NCBI RefSeq assembly: GCF_019802055.1
Contig: NZ_JAHVHW010000007.1
Span: 1,079,403 to 1,143,402, forward strand
Length of the DNA: 64,000 nt
From: Ferrimonas balearica
GTDB lineage: Bacteria > Pseudomonadota > Gammaproteobacteria > Enterobacterales > Shewanellaceae
Reading direction: 5' to 3'
The notes beneath the pieces were generated by a model. It did not search any database and had not been told where the DNA came from. It saw only the letters and a list, made by a program, of their open reading frames with translations. Position numbers and translations under genes: made by a program. How positions within the stretch are numbered: the stretch's first letter is position 1; the number at the start of each line of letters is the position of its first letter. This document shows, piece by piece, positions 8,772 to 17,567 of this stretch.

Positions 8772-11700
8772 TTAGGCCGGGTTCTTTACCCGGAAGATCA
8801 TGCTGTAGTACAGCGGAATCACCACCAGAGTCAGCACGGTTGCCACCAGCAGACCCACCATGATCACAGCGGACATGGATTTGAAGAACGCATCCCCAAT
8901 CAGTGGCGCTACGCCAAGAATGGTGGTGGTTGCCCCAAGGACCACAGGGCGTGCCCGACTCAGGGCCGCACCAATGATGGCTTCGTACGGCGTGATACCC
9001 GCCTTCACATCCTGGTCAGCCTGATCAACCAGCACGATGGCGTTCTTTACCATCATCCCCACCAGAGAGAGGGTGCCCAGTGTCGCCATAAACTCAAACG
9101 GTGTCTGGAACACGATCAGGCCAGCGGATACCCCCACCAGGGCCAGCGGAACAGTCAGCCAGATAACCAGGGCCTGACGAATGCCGTTGAACATAAATAC
9201 CACGGCCAGAATCATGGCGGCGAAACCGTAGGGCGCACTGATCGCCAGGCCCTCATTGCCCTCTTTGGCGTCCTTGTATTCACCGTGCCACTCCAGGCTA
9301 TAGCCGCTCGGCAGCGTCATTTCAGCCTCCAGTTGAGCGCGGATCTCCTCAAACGCTTCAAAGGAGAGGACACCCGGAGCCGGATCCGCCTGTGCCTTGA
9401 TGGTCGGGACGCGGTCGATGCGCTTAAGCAGGCCATCTTCAAACGTCACGTCCATGGCAGTGACCAGTTGGCTGACCTGAACGTAAGCGCCTTGGGCCGG
9501 GCTGAACACTTCGGTGTTTTCCACAGCACGCTGGTGTGTGCGTTCGGCTTCCGGTGCACGGGCGACAATCGGGATCAGGCTATTGCCTTCACGATAAACG
9601 CCCACATCGCGCCCGTTCAGAGTCTGGGCGATCGCGCCATTGATCTCCTGAGCCGTCAGGCCCAATCGCTGTGCCACCTGGCTGTCATATTCAGGGCGCA
9701 GGGTCGGCACCTGATTGCGCCAGTCATCCTGGATGGCCATCAGCGCCGGGTTGCTGGCCATGATCGCTTTGGCTTCTTCGGACAGCTGACGCAGAACGGC
9801 GGCGTCGGGACCGGAGAAGGCGGCTTCAATCTTTTTCCCACCACCCGGGCCCAGCATAAATTTCCAGGCCATGATGGCGGCATCGGCGTACTTGGCGGAC
9901 AACTCCTCGTTCAACTGTTCGAGCAGCGGGGCGATGTGTTTGAAATCATCAACGTCGACCAACAGCTGGGCGTATGCAGTGTTTGCAGGCTCCGGGCTGT
10001 AGATCAGCATAAAGCGCAAACCGCCGGCACCGATAAAGCTGGTGACGTTAGTGACGCCCTCTTTGGCCATCACGTCTTGTTCAATCTGAGCGACCACATC
10101 GGCGGTGCGCTGGAAGTCGGAGCCTTGCGGCAGGTTGATGTCCACCACGAACTGCGGACGCTCTGACTCCGGCATAAAGCCAGGCGGTACGAACTGCAGA
10201 GACAGCACACCCAGCACCATCACCGTCAGGATGGTGGCCAGGGATTTCTTTCGGTTGTGCAGCACCCAGACCAGAAAGGTGCGGTACGCCTTCAGAATGC
10301 GGCTCGGCTTTTGCCCCTTGCTGTCATTGACCTTGAGGAAGTCATGACACAGCAGTGGTACCACAGTGATGGCAAGCACCCAGGACAGCATCATGGAGTA
10401 GAGGATCACCCAGAACAGCGAACCGGCGTACTCCCCCATATTGGACGGGGAGAGGCCAATGGCACTGAACGCCAGGATGCCCACGATGGTTCCGCCCAAC
10501 AGGGGCCACTGGGTGGCTCGCACTACCTCACCGATAACCAGCTTTCGATTGGCCTTAGGGTTCTGTTGCAGTCGCGTCAGCACGCCGTCGGTAACAACGA
10601 TCGCATTGTCGACCAGCATGCCCAGAGCGATGATCAGCGCGCCAAGAGAGATCCGCTGCATGGCGATATCGTCAATCAGCATCACGATTAGCGTGCCAGC
10701 GACAGTCAGTACCAGTACGCCGCCGATGATGATGCTGGAGCGCAAACCCAGGAAGAAAAACAGCACCGTGAACACAATCACCACGGCAGCAATCAGGTTC
10801 AGTACGAAGTTGTCCACAGCCTCAGCAACACTGACGGATTGCAGCGAGATCGGATTGATCTCCATGCCAAGAGGGCGGCGATCATCGAGCTCGGCAAGGC
10901 GGGCCTGCACGGCATCACCCATCACCACCACATTGCCCCCCGAGACATTGGACACACCCAGGCCGATGGCAGGCTGGCCGTTAAAGCGAACCAGTTCGGT
11001 CTGATCCTGGTAGCCACGGGTAACCTCAGCGATGTCGCCAAGGCGAACCAGAGTGTCGCCCAGTGCGATCTGGATGTTCTCAATCTCCTGGAAGCTGGAC
11101 ACGCTGGAGATCGGGATGACATTGACGTTCATCGAGCCGGTTTGCATGGTACCCGCCAGAGTGACCGCATTCTGCTTGGCCAGGACGTCATAGACCTGAT
11201 CCATGGTCAGACCGAAGGCGTGTACACGGGCGCTGTCTACTTCAACAAAAATGCGCTCCTGCTGCTCCGCCTGAGTGGCGACGTTGGCCACACCAGGCAC
11301 CAGCGACAGCTCGCGAGCCAGCATATCCACGTAGTCCTGCAGCTGCTTAAAGCTGTAGCCCTCGCCGGTGACGGCATAGTACATGGCGTACACGTCACCG
11401 AAGTCGTCGTTGACGTAGGGATGGCTCGCCCCCGGAGGCAGGGACATCGCCGCGTTGTCCACTTTGCGACGAAGTTTATCCCAGACCTGCTGAATCTCGG
11501 CTTCGCCGGCCGTGAAGCGTCGGTCCATCTCAATGATCACTTCGGAGACACCGGGCTTGGAGGTCGAGGTGATTTCATGCACCTCCTGCATCCCCATCAG
11601 GGCACCGACGATGACGTCTGTCACCTCGTTGTCCACCTCCTGGGCAGTGGCACCGGGATATTGGGTGATCACAACGGCCTGACGAATAACGAACTCAGGG

Positions 11701-11810
11701 TCCTCAAACCGTCCCAACTTCTCGTAGCTGATCCAGCCACCGAGCAGTACCAGCAGGACCAGTACCCAGGTGGTCGTTCGTTTCGCAATAGCGGACTGGG
11801 CGATGTTCAT
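8772..11810 (-). CDS. RND efflux permease (HAE-1/AcrB superfamily)
   Basis: A 1012-aa inner-membrane proton-driven exporter with the full RND layout: TM1 (TTTWVLVLLVLLGGW), a periplasmic loop, TM2-6 including the motif GALIIALGMLVDNAIVVTDG whose Asp belongs to the proton relay, a second loop, and TM7-12 (GFAAMILAVVFMFNG; VGMMVKNAIVLVDQ). It partners the adaptor whose stop codon directly abuts its ATG (TAAATG). No outer-membrane factor is encoded in this operon, so it must borrow a TolC-type channel. It is clearly different from the second RND pump at 17.6 kb. The substrate cannot be predicted. Confidence 0.93.
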   Translation of the reverse strand: MNIAQSAIAKRTTTWVLVLLVLLGGWISYEKLGRFEDPEFVIRQAVVITQYPGATAQEVDNEVTDVIVGALMGMQEVHEITSTSKPGVSEVIIEMDRRFTAGEAEIQQVWDKLRRKVDNAAMSLPPGASHPYVNDDFGDVYAMYYAVTGEGYSFKQLQDYVDMLARELSLVPGVANVATQAEQQERIFVEVDSARVHAFGLTMDQVYDVLAKQNAVTLAGTMQTGSMNVNVIPISSVSSFQEIENIQIALGDTLVRLGDIAEVTRGYQDQTELVRFNGQPAIGLGVSNVSGGNVVVMGDAVQARLAELDDRRPLGMEINPISLQSVSVAEAVDNFVLNLIAAVVIVFTVLFFFLGLRSSIIIGGVLVLTVAGTLIVMLIDDIAMQRISLGALIIALGMLVDNAIVVTDGVLTRLQQNPKANRKLVIGEVVRATQWPLLGGTIVGILAFSAIGLSPSNMGEYAGSLFWVILYSMMLSWVLAITVVPLLCHDFLKVNDSKGQKPSRILKAYRTFLVWVLHNRKKSLATILTVMVLGVLSLQFVPPGFMPESERPQFVVDINLPQGSDFQRTADVVAQIEQDVMAKEGVTNVTSFIGAGGLRFMLIYSPEPANTAYAQLLVDVDDFKHIAPLLEQLNEELSAKYADAAIMAWKFMLGPGGGKKIEAAFSGPDAAVLRQLSEEAKAIMASNPALMAIQDDWRNQVPTLRPEYDSQVAQRLGLTAQEINGAIAQTLNGRDVGVYREGNSLIPIVARAPEAERTHQRAVENTEVFSPAQGAYVQVSQLVTAMDVTFEDGLLKRIDRVPTIKAQADPAPGVLSFEAFEEIRAQLEAEMTLPSGYSLEWHGEYKDAKEGNEGLAISAPYGFAAMILAVVFMFNGIRQALVIWLTVPLALVGVSAGLIVFQTPFEFMATLGTLSLVGMMVKNAIVLVDQADQDVKAGITPYEAIIGAALSRARPVVLGATTTILGVAPLIGDAFFKSMSAVIMVGLLVATVLTLVVIPLYYSMIFRVKNPA

Positions 11811-12848
11811 TTACTTGGTCTCCGTAACAGGGCGAACGGTCATGCCTTCGGTCAGCGAGGACACGCCCGCCAACACGACACGCTCTCCATCAGACAAGCC
11901 GTCTACTGCGACTCGATCCTGACTGATCTCTCCGAGGCTGACACCACGGCGACTGAGGGTATTGTTCTCGTCAACGACCCAGACAAACTGGTTGCCAAGG
12001 TTGTCGGGAACCAGGGCAGTCAACGGGACGGTGATCTGCCGTTGGCTGCTGTTCGCCAGGGGGATCACCTTGGCGGCCATACCGGGCAACACAACGGCGT
12101 CCTTCAGGTCGGTAAAGGCGAACGTCACCTGATAGGTCTGGGTGGCCTGGTCTGCTTCGGTGGCGAAGCTTTTCATAACAACGTCGAACCGGCGGCCAGG
12201 CAGGGCAGAGATTTCAGCGACTCCGGTCACCTCATAGCCACCGGAGGCCACGACCCGATCCGGAACGCTGATGGTCACTTCCAACGCCTCCAGATTATGA
12301 AGAACGAAAGCGGCCGAGTTAGCGGCCACCTGGGTGTGGTTGTCCACCAGGCGGTTGCCGATGTAGCCATCAAACGGGGCGACCAGTGTGGTGTATTGAA
12401 GGTTGCGCTGGGCCTCTTCGACACGAAGGCGAGCCAACTCAACTCGGGTGGTGATCTCCTCCATCTCCGCAACGGAAATGGATTGGCTCTTCGCGAAGAT
12501 CGCTTTGGCACGACGGTGGTCAGACTGAATGCTGTTGAGTTCGGCAACGGCGGAACTCAGTGCAAGCTCAGCCTCTTTGGGATCCAGTTGGGCCAGAACC
12601 TCACCCGCTTTTACTCGATCCCCTTTCTCTGCAAACACATTGATCAGATGGCCACCGGTGCGGAAAGACAGGTCAGCGCGGTCTGCCGCGCTGACAGCAC
12701 CAAAAAACTGGTGGCTGGCGGCAACCTTGCTGCTCACAGTCTCAACCATCGCGGGCCGAACGGTCTCTACGGCCTCTTTGATCGGCGCTTCCTGGGTACA
12801 GCCCATCAGCATAGCGGGAAGGGCGAGGGCCAGAATCGTCTTTTTCAT
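11811..12848 (-). CDS. RND periplasmic adaptor lipoprotein (membrane fusion protein)
   Basis: A 345-aa HlyD/AcrA-like adaptor. It has a lipoprotein signal with LMGC (Cys17), a lipoyl half-motif GDRVKAGEVLAQLDP, an alpha-hairpin (LSSAVAELNSIQSDHRR...EAQRNL), the second lipoyl half (TTLVAPFDGYIGNRLVDNHTQV) and a C-terminal beta-barrel region. It bridges the RND permease to an outer-membrane channel. The stop codon abuts the permease start. A 30-codon hydrophobic ORF lies 47 bp upstream and appears to be the first cistron of the same transcript. Confidence 0.92.
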   Translation of the reverse strand: MKKTILALALPAMLMGCTQEAPIKEAVETVRPAMVETVSSKVAASHQFFGAVSAADRADLSFRTGGHLINVFAEKGDRVKAGEVLAQLDPKEAELALSSAVAELNSIQSDHRRAKAIFAKSQSISVAEMEEITTRVELARLRVEEAQRNLQYTTLVAPFDGYIGNRLVDNHTQVAANSAAFVLHNLEALEVTISVPDRVVASGGYEVTGVAEISALPGRRFDVVMKSFATEADQATQTYQVTFAFTDLKDAVVLPGMAAKVIPLANSSQRQITVPLTALVPDNLGNQFVWVVDENNTLSRRGVSLGEISQDRVAVDGLSDGERVVLAGVSSLTEGMTVRPVTETK

Positions 12849-12895
12849 TGGTGGTTCCTATCTGTTTGCCAAGAAAAGGGAAGCTCAGTCCGTTT

Positions 12896-12988
12896 TCAGA
12901 TGGTGATGGTGAAGCCAAGCAGCAGCGCAATCAGAAAGAACACCGGCTCTGAGGCGTTGACCAGGTAAGTCATGATTCGGTCGAACAT
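12896..12988 (-). CDS. 30-residue single-pass membrane protein heading the RND operon
   Basis: A 30-codon ORF starting MFDRIMTYLV and ending in a hydrophobic segment of about 15 residues (VFFLIALLLGFTITI), followed by TGA. An AGGAG sits 7 bases before the ATG, and a good sigma-70-like promoter lies ~60 bp upstream. Next downstream, after 47 bp, is the adaptor gene. Small membrane proteins that modulate RND pumps are known (E. coli AcrZ, 49 aa, binds AcrB), but I see no sequence similarity to AcrZ. The RBS, promoter position and composition support translation; its role is inferred from position only. It could instead be a leader peptide. Confidence 0.6.
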   Translation of the reverse strand: MFDRIMTYLVNASEPVFFLIALLLGFTITI

Positions 12989-13044
12989 CGTTTTCTCCTG
13001 AACGTCTGGTGTGGACACTGAGTTGCAGCTTGATTGTGTGTCGC

Positions 13045-13073
13045 ATAATACGGACGAATAGGAGCCTAAACAA
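13045..13073 (-). promoter_or_regulatory. Sigma-70-type promoter for the RND operon
   Basis: On the minus strand, -35 TTGTTT and -10 TATTAT are separated by exactly 17 bases. The predicted transcript begins near 13038 and reaches the 30-codon ORF after ~50 nt. Confidence 0.6.
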
Positions 13074-13110
13074 CGCGAAAAGCAATTTAAATGCGACGAC
13101 GATCCAAGGT

Positions 13111-13126
13111 TGTGATCTGCGTCACG
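13111..13126. promoter_or_regulatory. CRP-like site upstream of the RND promoter
   Basis: TGTGA-TCTGCG-TCACG matches the CRP consensus TGTGA-N6-TCACA at 9 of 10 conserved positions. Its centre is ~80 bp upstream of the predicted start, on a face compatible with class I activation. Binding is inferred. Confidence 0.5.
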
Positions 13127-13448
13127 GAATGGTTTTGTTCAGAAAGTGTTCAGTGGTTATCAGAGAGTCCAGCGCCGAGTGCGCCAGCGGGAGGTGCCGT
13201 AGGCTGTGGTACTGCTCTCTATCGGTTCTGGAAGGGCTTTCGGTTGGGGAGAAAGGTCAAGCCGGGTAAGGAGCGATAGCGCTTGTCGGGAAAAAGGGGA
13301 GTGGCGCGTTACTAAGAGGCCAGCAGGCCGGTGGCCGGGGAAAACGCGCCGGGCTGCCCACCGCGTCGGGAAGGGGCCGCCGTCCGCGAGCCCCTGTCGA
13401 AACAACAGGGGCAGGCCTGCCCCATCTCTGCCTGCACAGAGGAGTGGG

Positions 13449-14327
13449 TTACATCCGACGGGTCAGCGAGAGGAATGTCGTTCTGCGGGCCCCAAAGCCG
13501 GACTCAATCAGCAACTCCCAATCGCGATTCAGGGCGTACTGCGCGCCAACGATGGTGTTCCACCGGGAGGAGGCACTCTGTTTGACATCAAACCGGCCTT
13601 CACCGAGCAGAAGGGCAAGCTCCGGGATCAGGTCCGCCAGGTCTCCGGACAAATCCTGTTGTACCCGCTGATACATGCCTCCGGCATAAAGCCGAAACTC
13701 ACGGCCACCGTCGAGTTCCCATCGATAGCCAACGCGAGGCGCCGTGACCAGTGTTTTGATCTTACCGTCCACTTTGCGCAGGTCAGTCAGGGTGTAGTTG
13801 GTGTCGATGACGCCAAACCAATTGCCGATTCCCCCGGCGAAGGTGGTGCCCAGGCCGTAGGTGGGTCCCGAGAGATCCAGCGCAAAGGGGGCGCCGACAA
13901 CCGCGTCGCCGATACCGTCGATCAGGCCACAAAGGATCTTATCGCCAAACTCCGGCAGGTCGTCGGGATTGCAGCTCAGCTGTCTGATGGTGGCAACCGA
14001 TTCACCGCTGGTGTAGCCCACGATCCCGTAGACATTCCAGAAGGGCAGTACCCACAGATCCCCTCGCAGAGTCGTGTTGTACCCTTCGAATTCGGCATCG
14101 GGAGCGCTGATCTCAAGCGCTTCAAGCACAGGAGACCCGGAAAGACCGATCTCCTGCACCCGCACCGGGTTGCTCATATCCATATAGGAAACCGACAGCC
14201 CCCACGGCTTGGGCAGGGTGTAACCCAGTTCCGTGGCCTTTTCTCCCCAGATCGGAAACCGGGAGTCTGACGCCAGGCCCGGTGCACTTGCTGCCAACAG
14301 GGCTACGGCAGAAATGACCTTTCTCAT
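13449..14327 (-). CDS. Outer-membrane beta-barrel protein, unknown function
   Basis: A 292-aa protein with a signal peptide (MRKVISAVALLAASAPGLAS) and alternating amphipathic strands: GYTLPKPWGLSVSYMDM, TTLRGDLWVLPFWNVYGIVGY, TYGLGTTFAGGIGNWFGVID, PRVGYRWELDGGREFRLYAGGMYQ and a final strand region ELLIESGFGARRTTFLSL. I do not recognise the family. One Cys pair (SCNPDD...ILCGL) may form a disulfide in an external loop. It does not end in the usual terminal Phe. Its ATG overlaps the stop of the 74-aa gene (ATGA), so the two are probably translationally coupled. The function is unknown. Confidence 0.7.
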   Translation of the reverse strand: MRKVISAVALLAASAPGLASDSRFPIWGEKATELGYTLPKPWGLSVSYMDMSNPVRVQEIGLSGSPVLEALEISAPDAEFEGYNTTLRGDLWVLPFWNVYGIVGYTSGESVATIRQLSCNPDDLPEFGDKILCGLIDGIGDAVVGAPFALDLSGPTYGLGTTFAGGIGNWFGVIDTNYTLTDLRKVDGKIKTLVTAPRVGYRWELDGGREFRLYAGGMYQRVQQDLSGDLADLIPELALLLGEGRFDVKQSASSRWNTIVGAQYALNRDWELLIESGFGARRTTFLSLTRRM

Positions 14328-14548
14328 TGCAATGTCTCATTCAGTTGGTTGAAGCGGATTGGTCCCTCGATGGCGCCATACACCGCCACATGCTCCTCCA
14401 GGGTGCTGATGGGCGGGACCGGCTTGATCGATTTCACGCTGGCAGTGGTGTTCTGAAAGCTCAGTGCTTTAGGCACCGCTGCAACGAGAACCAGGGCCGC
14501 GAGTGCGACCGTCAATAGCGTCAGCTGTTGCTGAATTCGGATGGTCAT
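14324..14548 (-). CDS. Small anchored periplasmic protein
   Basis: A 74-aa protein with one N-terminal hydrophobic helix (LTLLTVALAALVLVAAVP) and a ~45-residue periplasmic tail (SIKPVPPISTLEEHVAVYGA). It could be a signal-anchored protein or cleaved. No family is recognised. A GGGGG-type ribosome site precedes the ATG. The gene starts 8 bp after the 30-aa ORF stop and overlaps the barrel gene by ATGA. This tight packing is the main evidence that it is real. A helper role for the barrel protein is a guess from position. Confidence 0.65.
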   Translation of the reverse strand: MTIRIQQQLTLLTVALAALVLVAAVPKALSFQNTTASVKSIKPVPPISTLEEHVAVYGAIEGPIRFNQLNETLQ

Positions 14549-14556
14549 GGCGCCCC

Positions 14557-14649
14557 CTACACACTGAGAACGAAGAGGAGGATGGCCAGAGCCGTCAGAA
14601 GCCCGGCCACTGGAGGCCCGTCTTCCTGTTGATGTTTGTTGTTTCTCAT
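14557..14649 (-). CDS. 30-residue membrane peptide heading the barrel operon
   Basis: A 30-codon ORF beginning MRNNKHQQEDG, with a polar N-terminus and a single hydrophobic C-terminal helix (VAGLLTALAILLFVLSV), ending in TAG. AGGAG lies 6 bases before the ATG. It is followed after 8 bp by the 74-aa gene, making a compact three-gene operon. No homologue is recognised. The strong ribosome site and polar-then-hydrophobic layout favour a real small membrane protein. It is unrelated in sequence to the other 30-aa ORF at 12896-12988. Confidence 0.55.
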   Translation of the reverse strand: MRNNKHQQEDGPPVAGLLTALAILLFVLSV

Positions 14650-15001
14650 TTTCTGCTCCTGCACTCCCACAAGAACGGCATGGCTCTAACGTGGAGTGAT
14701 GCTTGTTAAGGCTCTAATGGGCGCAAATATAGAGATAAAAGGCTTCCTAAAGCAACGGGCCGTAGCGTAAGGTGAGTTATTTTGTGATCCGCTTGGCAAA
14801 CCGGTGTCAGTCTGTCGGTTGAAACCGCTGTGAAGTCCTCAAACTGGGCAGATGTGTTGCCCTGAACCGGCGTTTTGCCGGAACCCGGCGGTTTAGTGGG
14901 CATGACCTGAAGGAGAAAGCCGGGGAAGGTGAGGAAAGTCTTAACGTCACGGGAATGGTGTAAGCTGGTAAAAAATCAAACAAAAACGTGGATGACAACG
15001 G
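14650..15001. other. Divergent promoter region between barrel operon and UMF1 gene
   Basis: About 350 bp without a gene. It should carry the minus-strand promoter for the barrel operon and the plus-strand promoter for the transporter. An AT-rich stretch at ~14965-14985 lies just before the transporter. No unambiguous -35/-10 pair or operator was found. Confidence 0.4.
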
Positions 15002-16345
15002 ATGGTTCAGAGTAGGGCTGCGGCAGCGGAGCCGGTGAGTAAGCTCGAGATCTTCGGCTGGGCGATGTTTGACGTATCCAACTCCGCCTACACCACGGTG
15101 GTGATTACCATCGTATACAGCGCGTTCTTTGTGCATCACCTGGTGCCGGAAACCTCAGAGTGGGGCAACACCTACTGGGGCGTGGCGATGGTGGTGTCCA
15201 ACTTGCTGACGATGCTGCTGGCCCCGTTAATGGGGACCCTCTGCGATCTGAAAGGGGGCAAGAAGCGCTTTTTGCTGGGCAACATGCTGCTCTGTGCGGT
15301 CACCACGGCATGCCTCTATTTTGTCGGCCCCGGCGCCATAGGGTGGGCCATCCTGTTGATCACCATCAGCAATGTGGCCTGGATGCTGTCAGAGGTGTTT
15401 TGCGCCAGTTTCCTGACCGATCTGGCCACCCCGAAAACCATGGGGCTGATCTCCGGCATCGGCTGGGGCGTGGGCTATCTTGGCGGACTGCTGAGTCTGG
15501 TGATGGTGCTGTTTGGTGTGATCACCACAACCGCAGAGGCAGATCTGGCCACCTACATTCACCAGAATCAGTTGTCGATGCTGGCGGTCGGCGCTTTTTT
15601 TGTGGTGGTTTCCCTGCCCACCATCCTCTGGCTCAAGGAACGCGACCCCATCCGCCGGGATGTGTCGGCCAAAGAGGTATGGCGTCAGACCTGGCAACGA
15701 CTGAGTCACTGCTGGCAGTTGACCCGGGCGTTGCCTGTGCTGTGGCGCTTCTTTCTGGTGTTTACCCTGTATTCCGCCGGGATGGCGATCGTCATCAAAT
15801 TCTTCGGCATCTATGTGGACGCCCGACTCTCCCTGAGTGCGGGTGAGAAGACCACCATCTTTCTGGCTCTGCAGGTGTCCGCTTTTGTGGGCGCCGTGGC
15901 CTTCGGTGTGCTGGAAACCCGCATCGGGCCCAAGGCGACCATCTTTCTGACGCTGGTCTGGTGGATCCTCGGTGTGCTCTCCATCTACGGTCTGACGCCT
16001 CTGTCTGAGTGGTTGGGGATGACGGAAAACCAGGTGTTTACCATCTGTGCACTGCTGGCGGGTTCCGGCCTGGGGTCAACCCAGAGCGCCAGTCGCACCA
16101 TCGTTGGTCTGCTGACGCCGGTGCGCTACAGCGCCATGATGTTCGGCTTCTGGGGCCTGTTTGGGCGATTGGCCACCATCCTTGGCAGTCTCTCCTTTGC
16201 CCTGGTGGCGGATCTGTTCAGTCTGCAGGATGGCCTGCTGGTGATTCTGGCGTTTTTTGTACTGGGTGCAGTGCTGGTGCTCGGAGTGCCGATCAGTCAG
16301 GGGATGAAGCAGGCGGGTCATCACGCCGATAACGGCGCGACCTGA
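15002..16345 (+). CDS. UMF1-family MFS transporter
   Basis: A 447-aa, ~12-helix inner-membrane transporter. The N-terminus LEIFGWAMFDVSNSAYTTVVI is diagnostic of the UMF1 (Atg22-like) branch of the MFS, and a cytoplasmic loop carries GTLCDLKGGKKRFLLG (motif A-like). TM segments include WGVAMVVSNLLTMLLAPLMG, LISGIGWGVGYLGGLLSLVM and LALQVSAFVGAVAFGVLE. Relatives of yeast Atg22 export amino acids from the vacuole; bacterial substrates are unknown. The ATG has only a weak ribosome site, and a GTG at 15034 is an alternative. It stands alone, followed 70 bp later by the tripartite RND operon. Confidence 0.85.
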   Translation: MVQSRAAAAEPVSKLEIFGWAMFDVSNSAYTTVVITIVYSAFFVHHLVPETSEWGNTYWGVAMVVSNLLTMLLAPLMGTLCDLKGGKKRFLLGNMLLCAVTTACLYFVGPGAIGWAILLITISNVAWMLSEVFCASFLTDLATPKTMGLISGIGWGVGYLGGLLSLVMVLFGVITTTAEADLATYIHQNQLSMLAVGAFFVVVSLPTILWLKERDPIRRDVSAKEVWRQTWQRLSHCWQLTRALPVLWRFFLVFTLYSAGMAIVIKFFGIYVDARLSLSAGEKTTIFLALQVSAFVGAVAFGVLETRIGPKATIFLTLVWWILGVLSIYGLTPLSEWLGMTENQVFTICALLAGSGLGSTQSASRTIVGLLTPVRYSAMMFGFWGLFGRLATILGSLSFALVADLFSLQDGLLVILAFFVLGAVLVLGVPISQGMKQAGHHADNGAT

Positions 16346-16415
16346 AACGCAAAAGCCCGATTGCTCTGCTAATTTTTGTTCACTGACTCGGCACTCAAGG
16401 AACATGGAGCAGGGC

Positions 16416-17558
16416 ATGAATCCATGGCGCAACCATCTCGTTACCGGCCTGCTGATCGGCTTTTTGTCCGCCTGTGGCGGAGAGAAGCCTCAGCAGGGGC
16501 CACCGCCCGCTGCTGAAGTCGGCGTTATCACGCTCAAAACGCAGCCCGTTACACTGTCGGTCCAACTGGCGGGTCGCACCAGGGCGTCCCTGCAAGCGGA
16601 GGTGCGTCCCCAGATCTCCGGCATCGTGCTGGAGCGGAACTTTGCCGAGGGGGCTATGGTGCAGGAGGGCCAGCAGCTCTACCTGATCGATCCCGCCCCC
16701 TTTGAAGCGGACCTGGACCGGGCCAAAGCGGATCTGGCCAAAGCCCGTGCCAATCTGAAAACCGCCAAAAACCGCGCTGATCGTTACGCCAATCTGGTTG
16801 CGGCTCGCGCCGTGTCGCAACAGGACTACGATGACGCGCTGGCCAACTTCCAACAGGCACAGGCGGACGTCGCCACCGCGCAGGCGGCGATGGAAACGGC
16901 GGTGATCAACCTGGATTACACCAAGGTGTATGCCCCAATCACCGGCCTGGCCGGACGCTCGACCGTGACCGTCGGCGCGCTGGTGACCGCCAATCAGGGC
17001 GACCCGCTGGTGACGTTACAGCAGTTTGACCCCATGTTTGTGGACGTGACCGAATCCAGTCGGGCACTGAACCAACTCCGCCGGGACTGGGCTTCCGGCG
17101 CGTTGATCAAGCAGGACAGCGCCAAGGTCAAACTCTACTTCGACGATAACGACCTTTATGAGCACGAAGGTACCTTCGAGTTTGCCGACATCAATGTTGA
17201 TACGGGTACCGGCACCTTTACCATCCGCACCGCCTTCCCCAACCCGGATTCGGTTCTGCTTCCCGGCATGTTTGTACGGGCTGAACTGGTGAGAGGCGTG
17301 GTGCCAGAGGGCTTGCTGGTGCCTGCTCGTGGCGTCACCCGTAACGCCAAGGGCGATGCCACCGTCATGGTGGTTAACAACGACAAGGTTGAACAGCGTG
17401 TTGTGCAGGTGGAGCAGATGGTGGGTCAGGACTGGCTGGTCCGTCAGGGACTCGCTGCGGGAGACAAGGTGATTCTGGAAGGGCTTCAATTCATCCGTCC
17501 CGGTGTGCCTGTGGGCACGGTCCGGGAAGTGAAATCCAGTCCGGACCCGAAAGGCTAG
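16416..17558 (+). CDS. RND adaptor lipoprotein (AcrA/MexA type)
   Basis: A 380-aa membrane-fusion protein. It has a lipobox LSAC (Cys20), the lipoyl part QISGIVLERNFAEGAMVQEG, an alpha-hairpin from DLDRAKADLAKARANL to MLETAVI-like helices, the second lipoyl half (YAPITGLAGRS) and a conserved C-terminal half, LPGMFVRAEL. This is typical AcrA/MexA. The frame opens at 16404, but GGAG lies 6 bases before the ATG at 16416, whereas the first ATG has its purines too close. It is the first gene of a three-gene pump operon and is followed after 9 bp by the permease. Confidence 0.93.
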   Translation: MNPWRNHLVTGLLIGFLSACGGEKPQQGPPPAAEVGVITLKTQPVTLSVQLAGRTRASLQAEVRPQISGIVLERNFAEGAMVQEGQQLYLIDPAPFEADLDRAKADLAKARANLKTAKNRADRYANLVAARAVSQQDYDDALANFQQAQADVATAQAAMETAVINLDYTKVYAPITGLAGRSTVTVGALVTANQGDPLVTLQQFDPMFVDVTESSRALNQLRRDWASGALIKQDSAKVKLYFDDNDLYEHEGTFEFADINVDTGTGTFTIRTAFPNPDSVLLPGMFVRAELVRGVVPEGLLVPARGVTRNAKGDATVMVVNNDKVEQRVVQVEQMVGQDWLVRQGLAAGDKVILEGLQFIRPGVPVGTVREVKSSPDPKG

Positions 17559-17567
17559 GGGGGCACC

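Larger units (their letters stand above)
12989..13448. other. Intergenic region upstream of the RND operon
   Basis: No convincing gene. The left part holds the RND promoter and a CRP-like site. The right part (about 13240-13440) is GC-rich and carries overlapping inverted repeats: CCCCTGT...ACAGGGG (13391-13411) and a 16-bp perfect palindrome (13408-13423). These lie just past the stop of the barrel gene and may be a weak terminator, but no T run follows. The short ORFs on the plus strand have no ribosome sites. Confidence 0.5.
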
